Shown piece after piece: positions 60,783-64,000 of a stretch of DNA of 64,000 nt; position 1 is the first letter of the stretch; every line of letters begins with the position of its first letter. The stretch is from Burkholderiales bacterium. GTDB lineage: Bacteria > Pseudomonadota > Gammaproteobacteria > Burkholderiales > Burkholderiaceae_F. The DNA is taken from contig JADJWR010000001.1 of the NCBI GenBank assembly GCA_016716275.1, positions 124,001-188,000 on the forward strand, written 5' to 3'. The position numbers were made by a program, and so were the translations under genes. Under the pieces are notes generated by a model, which was not told the origin of the DNA, did no database searches, and was given only the letters and a program-made list of their open reading frames with translations.

Positions 60783-61625
60783 TCAGGTCATCGCCAGCCG
60801 GTGCTTGCGCGCCGGCGGCGGAAAGGCCGCGTCGATCTGCGCCAGTTCCTCGGCGGAAAGCTCGACCGACGCAGCGGCCAGGTTGTCCTGCAGGTGCGCC
60901 GCCTGCGCCGCCTTCGGGATGGCGATCACGTCCGGCTGGCGCAGCACCCAGGCGAGCGCCACCTGCGCGGCGGTCAGTCGCCTCGCCCGGGCCACCGCCC
61001 GCAGCCGGCTGTTCTGTGCCAGCGCACCCTGGTCGATCGGGCAGTACGCCATCACGGGTAGCCGGTGCTGGCGCTGCCACGGCAGCAGGTCGAACTCGAT
61101 GCCCCGCTGGCTGGCCGAGTACCAGACCTGGTTGGCGGCGCAGTTGCTGCCCTCGTCGAGGTCCCAGAGCTCGCGCATATCGTCGACGTCGAAGTTGCTC
61201 ACCCCCCAATGGCGGATCTTGCCGTGCTCGCGCAGCTGCTCGAAGGCGGCGACGGTCTCGGCGAGCGGCACGCCGCCGCGCCAGTGCAGCAGGTACAGGT
61301 CGATGCGGTCGGTGCGCAGCCGCCTCAGGCTGCGTTCGCAGGCGGCGATCACCCCCCTGCGGCTGGCGTTGTGCGGGTAGACCTTGCTCACCAGGAACAC
61401 CCGGTCGCGGCGCACCGGGCCGCGCGCCAGCGCCTCGCCGACCACCTCCTCGGCGCCGCCCTCGCCGTACATCTCGGCCGTGTCGATCAGCCGGTAGCCG
61501 AGCTGCAGCGCCAGCTCGACGGCCTCGACCTCGGCGCGCCGGCTGCCGGCCGACTCGCCGATGCGCCAGGTGCCGAGCCCGATCGCCGGAACCGATTCGC
61601 CGCCTGGCAGACCGACTGTCTTCAT
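60783..61625 (-). CDS. Aldo/keto reductase
   Basis: 280-aa NADPH-dependent (alpha/beta)8 reductase. Catalytic tetrad in LIDTAEMYGEGG (Asp, Tyr near 53-58), FLVSKVYPHNASRRG (Lys near 82) and DLYLLHWRG (His near 116); NADP-binding AIPKAAQAAHLQDNLAA near 245. Follows the Crp-family gene at 17 bases, so likely co-transcribed. No clear ribosome site. Confidence 0.92.
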   Translation of the reverse strand: MKTVGLPGGESVPAIGLGTWRIGESAGSRRAEVEAVELALQLGYRLIDTAEMYGEGGAEEVVGEALARGPVRRDRVFLVSKVYPHNASRRGVIAACERSLRRLRTDRIDLYLLHWRGGVPLAETVAAFEQLREHGKIRHWGVSNFDVDDMRELWDLDEGSNCAANQVWYSASQRGIEFDLLPWQRQHRLPVMAYCPIDQGALAQNSRLRAVARARRLTAAQVALAWVLRQPDVIAIPKAAQAAHLQDNLAAASVELSAEELAQIDAAFPPPARKHRLAMT

Positions 61626-61642
61626 CGTGCCGCTGATCCTGC

Positions 61643-62323
61643 TCAGGAGCCGTAGTGGCGCAGGCCGTCGAGGTCGTTGATGACGATCGCGCCGTACTCC
61701 ACCTTGAGCAGGCCGGCCGCCTCGAGCGCGTGCAGCGCCTGGTTCACCCGCTGGCGCGAGATCCCGGCCAGGTAGCCGATCTCTTCCTGCGAGACCTCGA
61801 GCTTCTTGTCGATGCCCGGATACAGGATGGTGTTGAACAGGCCGGCCACGCAGCGGGCGGCGCGGGCGTCCGGGTCGTGCAGCCGCTGCGCCTCGAGCAT
61901 GCCGATGAACTGGCCGAGCCGCTCGTTGATCTGCACCAGCAGGAAACGGTTGAACGGGATGCTGGTGTTCAGCAGCCACTCGAAGGTGCGCCGCGGCACC
62001 CGGGCGATGCGCGACTCGCGCAGCGCGATCACGTCGTAGCGGCGCGGTTCGGTCTTCAGCAGGCTGCCTTCGCCGAACCAGCCGCCGGCCGGGATGCTGG
62101 TGAAGGTGGAGGCGCGCCCCGAGGGCGTCGAGATCATCATCTTGACCATGCCGTCGAGCACGCCGAGCCAGGCGTCGACTGGCTCGCCGCTGCGGCAGAC
62201 GTAGCCGCTGGCGGGGACCACCACCTCGTTCGACTCGGTGGCCACCCGCGCCAGCTGCTCGGCGGCCAGCGAGGCGCCCCAGCGGGTGGCGCGCAGCGAC
62301 TGTTCGAGCGTCTCGGCGGGCAT
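61643..62323 (-). CDS. Crp/Fnr-family transcriptional regulator
   Basis: 226 aa. cNMP-like effector domain (about 20-130; GYVCRSGEPVDAWLGVLDGMVKM, GGWFGEGSLLKTEPRRYDVIAL), dimerisation helix, and helix-turn-helix VSQEEIGYLAGISRQRVNQALHALEAAGLL near 178-207. No N-terminal iron-sulphur cysteines, so not a true Fnr. Divergent from the acyl-CoA synthetase, which it may control. Confidence 0.93.
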   Translation of the reverse strand: MPAETLEQSLRATRWGASLAAEQLARVATESNEVVVPASGYVCRSGEPVDAWLGVLDGMVKMMISTPSGRASTFTSIPAGGWFGEGSLLKTEPRRYDVIALRESRIARVPRRTFEWLLNTSIPFNRFLLVQINERLGQFIGMLEAQRLHDPDARAARCVAGLFNTILYPGIDKKLEVSQEEIGYLAGISRQRVNQALHALEAAGLLKVEYGAIVINDLDGLRHYGS

Positions 62324-62408
62324 GGTCGCGATTGTCGCCCAGATGACAGCGCGCGATACGGCCGACCGGTTACCTTGACCTGGCGCAGCGTCCGCCTCGC
62401 CCCGGCCC

Positions 62409-62436
62409 TTGCCGGCACAGCGCGATTGTGTAGAGT
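62409..62436 (+). promoter_or_regulatory. Candidate sigma-70 promoter of the acyl-CoA synthetase
   Basis: TTGCCG, 16 bases, TAGAGT, in the 192-bp divergent region after the Crp-family gene start and about 80 bases before the synthetase ATG. It is a fair match only; no Crp-type palindrome was found beside it. Confidence 0.35.
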
Positions 62437-62515
62437 CTGCGCCGAGTCAATAAGAGTGAGGAGCGGCCGGCGTCTTTGTTGCGCCGCACCCACCAACAGA
62501 CAAGGAGACATCGCG

Positions 62516-64000
62516 ATGGCGCAGGCCCCGGCCGAGCTGCCTGACACCTTTCCGCGGCTGCTGCTGCACCACGCGCACTGGCGCGACAAGCACCCGGCGC
62601 TGCGCGAGAAGGATCTCGGCATCTGGCAGACCTGGACCTGGGCCCAGGTGGCCGACGAGGTGAAGAAGCTCGCGGCCGGCCTGCACGCGCAGGGTTTCCG
62701 CCGCGGCGATCACCTGGCGATCATCGGCGAGAACCGGCCGCGGCTGTACTTCGCGATGATGGCGGTGCAGTCGCTCGGCGGCGTCCCGGTGCCGATGTAC
62801 CAGGACGCGATCGCCGCCGAGATGATCTACGTGTTCCACAACGCCGAGATCGCCTACGCGATCGTCGAGGACCAGGAGCAGGTCGACAAGATGCTCGAGG
62901 TGCGCGGCGAGCATCCGCTGCTCAGGCACATCTACTACGACGATCCGCGCGGGCTGCGCCACTACACGCAGGAGGGGCTGCTGCCGTACGAGGAACTGGT
63001 GCGCCTCGGCCAGGGCCTGCTGTCGGTGCAGCCGCAGTTCGTCGACGAGGAGATCGCCAAGGGCTCGCCGCAGGACACGGCGGCGCTTTTCTACACCTCG
63101 GGCACCACCGGCAAGCCGAAGGGCGTGGTGCAGACGCACCATTCGCTGATCGACCGCGCGCGGGTGTGCACCGAGATGGAAGGGCTGACGGTCTACGAGG
63201 ACGTGCTGGCCTACCTGCCGCTCGCCTGGATCGGCCAGAACATCTTCTCCTACGCGCAGGCGCTGGCCACCGGCTACACGGTCAACTGCCCGGAGTCGCC
63301 GGCGACGGTGACCAACGACATGCGCGAAATCGGCCCGACCTACTACTTCGCGCCGCCGCGGGTGTTCGAGGGATTGCTGACCCAGGTGATGATCCGCATG
63401 GAGGATGCGGGCGCGCTCAAGCGCAGGATGTTCCATTACTTCATGGACGTCGCCCGGAAGGTCGGCGCCGACATCCTCGACGGCAGGCCGGTCGGCTTCG
63501 CCGATCGGCTGCTGTACAGGCTGGGCGACCTCGCCGTCTACGGGCCGCTGCGCAACGTGCTCGGCATGAGCCGGGTCAAGGTGGCGTACACGGCCGGCGA
63601 GGCGATCGGGCCGGATCTGTTCACCTTCTACCGCTCGATCGGCATCAACCTGAAGCAGCTGTACGGCTCGACCGAGACCGCGGTGTTCGTCTGCGTGCAG
63701 CAAAACGGCCGCGTCAAGCCAGACACGGTCGGCCCGCCGATCCCCGGCGTCGAGCTGAAGATCAAGGACAGCGGCGAGATCCTGCTGAAGAGCCCCGGGC
63801 TGCTGAGGGAGTACTACAAGAACCCCGAGGCCACCGCCGAGGTGCTCGACGCCGACGGCTGGTACCACACCGGCGATGCCGGGTTTCTCGATGCCGACGG
63901 CGACCTGAAGATCATCGACCGCGCCAGCGACGTCGGCAAGCTCGCCGACGGCACGCTGTTCGCGCCCAAGTACATCGAGAACAAGCTCAAGTTCTTCCAG
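62516..64000 (+). CDS. Long-chain acyl-CoA synthetase (AMP-binding), 5' part
   Basis: First 495 codons; the gene runs off the right edge. Adenylate-forming enzyme that activates a fatty or aromatic acid to its CoA thioester. Core motifs: P-loop YTSGTTGKPKGVVQTHH near residue 190, YGSTETAVF near 380, GWYHTGDAGFLDADGDLKIIDR near 448-470. The N-terminal LREKDLGIWQTWTWAQVADEV is typical of the large FadD/ACSL-like group. AAGGAG ribosome site 9 bases before the ATG. Divergent from a Crp-family regulator. Confidence 0.93.
   Translation, partial: MAQAPAELPDTFPRLLLHHAHWRDKHPALREKDLGIWQTWTWAQVADEVKKLAAGLHAQGFRRGDHLAIIGENRPRLYFAMMAVQSLGGVPVPMYQDAIAAEMIYVFHNAEIAYAIVEDQEQVDKMLEVRGEHPLLRHIYYDDPRGLRHYTQEGLLPYEELVRLGQGLLSVQPQFVDEEIAKGSPQDTAALFYTSGTTGKPKGVVQTHHSLIDRARVCTEMEGLTVYEDVLAYLPLAWIGQNIFSYAQALATGYTVNCPESPATVTNDMREIGPTYYFAPPRVFEGLLTQVMIRMEDAGALKRRMFHYFMDVARKVGADILDGRPVGFADRLLYRLGDLAVYGPLRNVLGMSRVKVAYTAGEAIGPDLFTFYRSIGINLKQLYGSTETAVFVCVQQNGRVKPDTVGPPIPGVELKIKDSGEILLKSPGLLREYYKNPEATAEVLDADGWYHTGDAGFLDADGDLKIIDRASDVGKLADGTLFAPKYIENKLKFFQ

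Overview
The window is about 70% GC, densely coded and reads as a chromosomal segment of a betaproteobacterium, most likely Burkholderiales or Rhodocyclales. Pointers are complex I next to a complete Na+-translocating NQR, TRAP dicarboxylate uptake, DUF1840 and DUF3563-type small proteins, ribosomal protein bTHX, an IcmF fused mutase and dispersed intergenic repeats typical of that class. No rRNA, tRNA, CRISPR array, integrase or transposase was seen. Both ends cut genes: nuoL on the left and an acyl-CoA synthetase on the right.

Layout. 1-3642: end of the nuo operon (nuoL', nuoM, nuoN). 3692-6129: small cNMP-binding protein divergent from NAD-malic enzyme. 6339-14010: nqrABCDEF, a CBS-domain protein, apbE and nqrM, i.e. 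the Na+ pump with its flavinylation and iron-centre maturation factors. 14055-16920: dctPQM TRAP transporter. 17113-18075: a RatA/START domain fused to a cNMP-binding domain. 18224-18473: two oppositely oriented copies of an unusual structured repeat. 18517-21379: beta-alanine/omega-amino-acid aminotransferase and mmsA. 21465-23871: lipoprotein, bTHX, DUF1840, diguanylate cyclase.

23899-31857 is the most interesting part. A CreBC-type two-component system is followed, after a site resembling the CreB 'cre tag', by a five-gene overlapping operon: a VIT-like secreted protein, a VIT/vWA protein with a PEP-CTERM-like sorting tail, an exosortase, an EpsI-like protein and a peptidoglycan glycosyltransferase (GT51) with an atypical N-terminal half. 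I read it as a dedicated one-substrate exosortase system under envelope-stress control.

31870-33162: a HigBA-type toxin-antitoxin pair sits between intact yjbQ and a 157-bp copy of the yjbQ 3' end, as if it arrived by duplication or integration. 33186-38220: branched-chain 2-oxoacid dehydrogenase (E1a, E1b, E2, E3), which with IcmF (44267-47611) and MmsA points to valine/isobutyryl-CoA and beta-alanine catabolism. 38516-44196: TSUP permease, thioredoxin/CcdA-like fusion, AarF/UbiB kinase, TPR-GGDEF protein. 47717-49449: LysR regulator divergent from two small proteins. 49594-54162: RND efflux pair. 54187-62323: SRAP protein, carbonic anhydrase, M48 protease and alpha/beta hydrolase, MFS permease, FAD oxidoreductase, small membrane protein, aldo-keto reductase, Crp-family regulator. 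62516-end: acyl-CoA synthetase.

Three genes (aminotransferase, creB, VIT/vWA) each carry one single-base frameshift in a GC-rich tract. Since the rest of each protein is intact, base-calling error or recent slippage is more likely than long-standing gene death. Several genes seem to use CTG, TTG or GTG starts.
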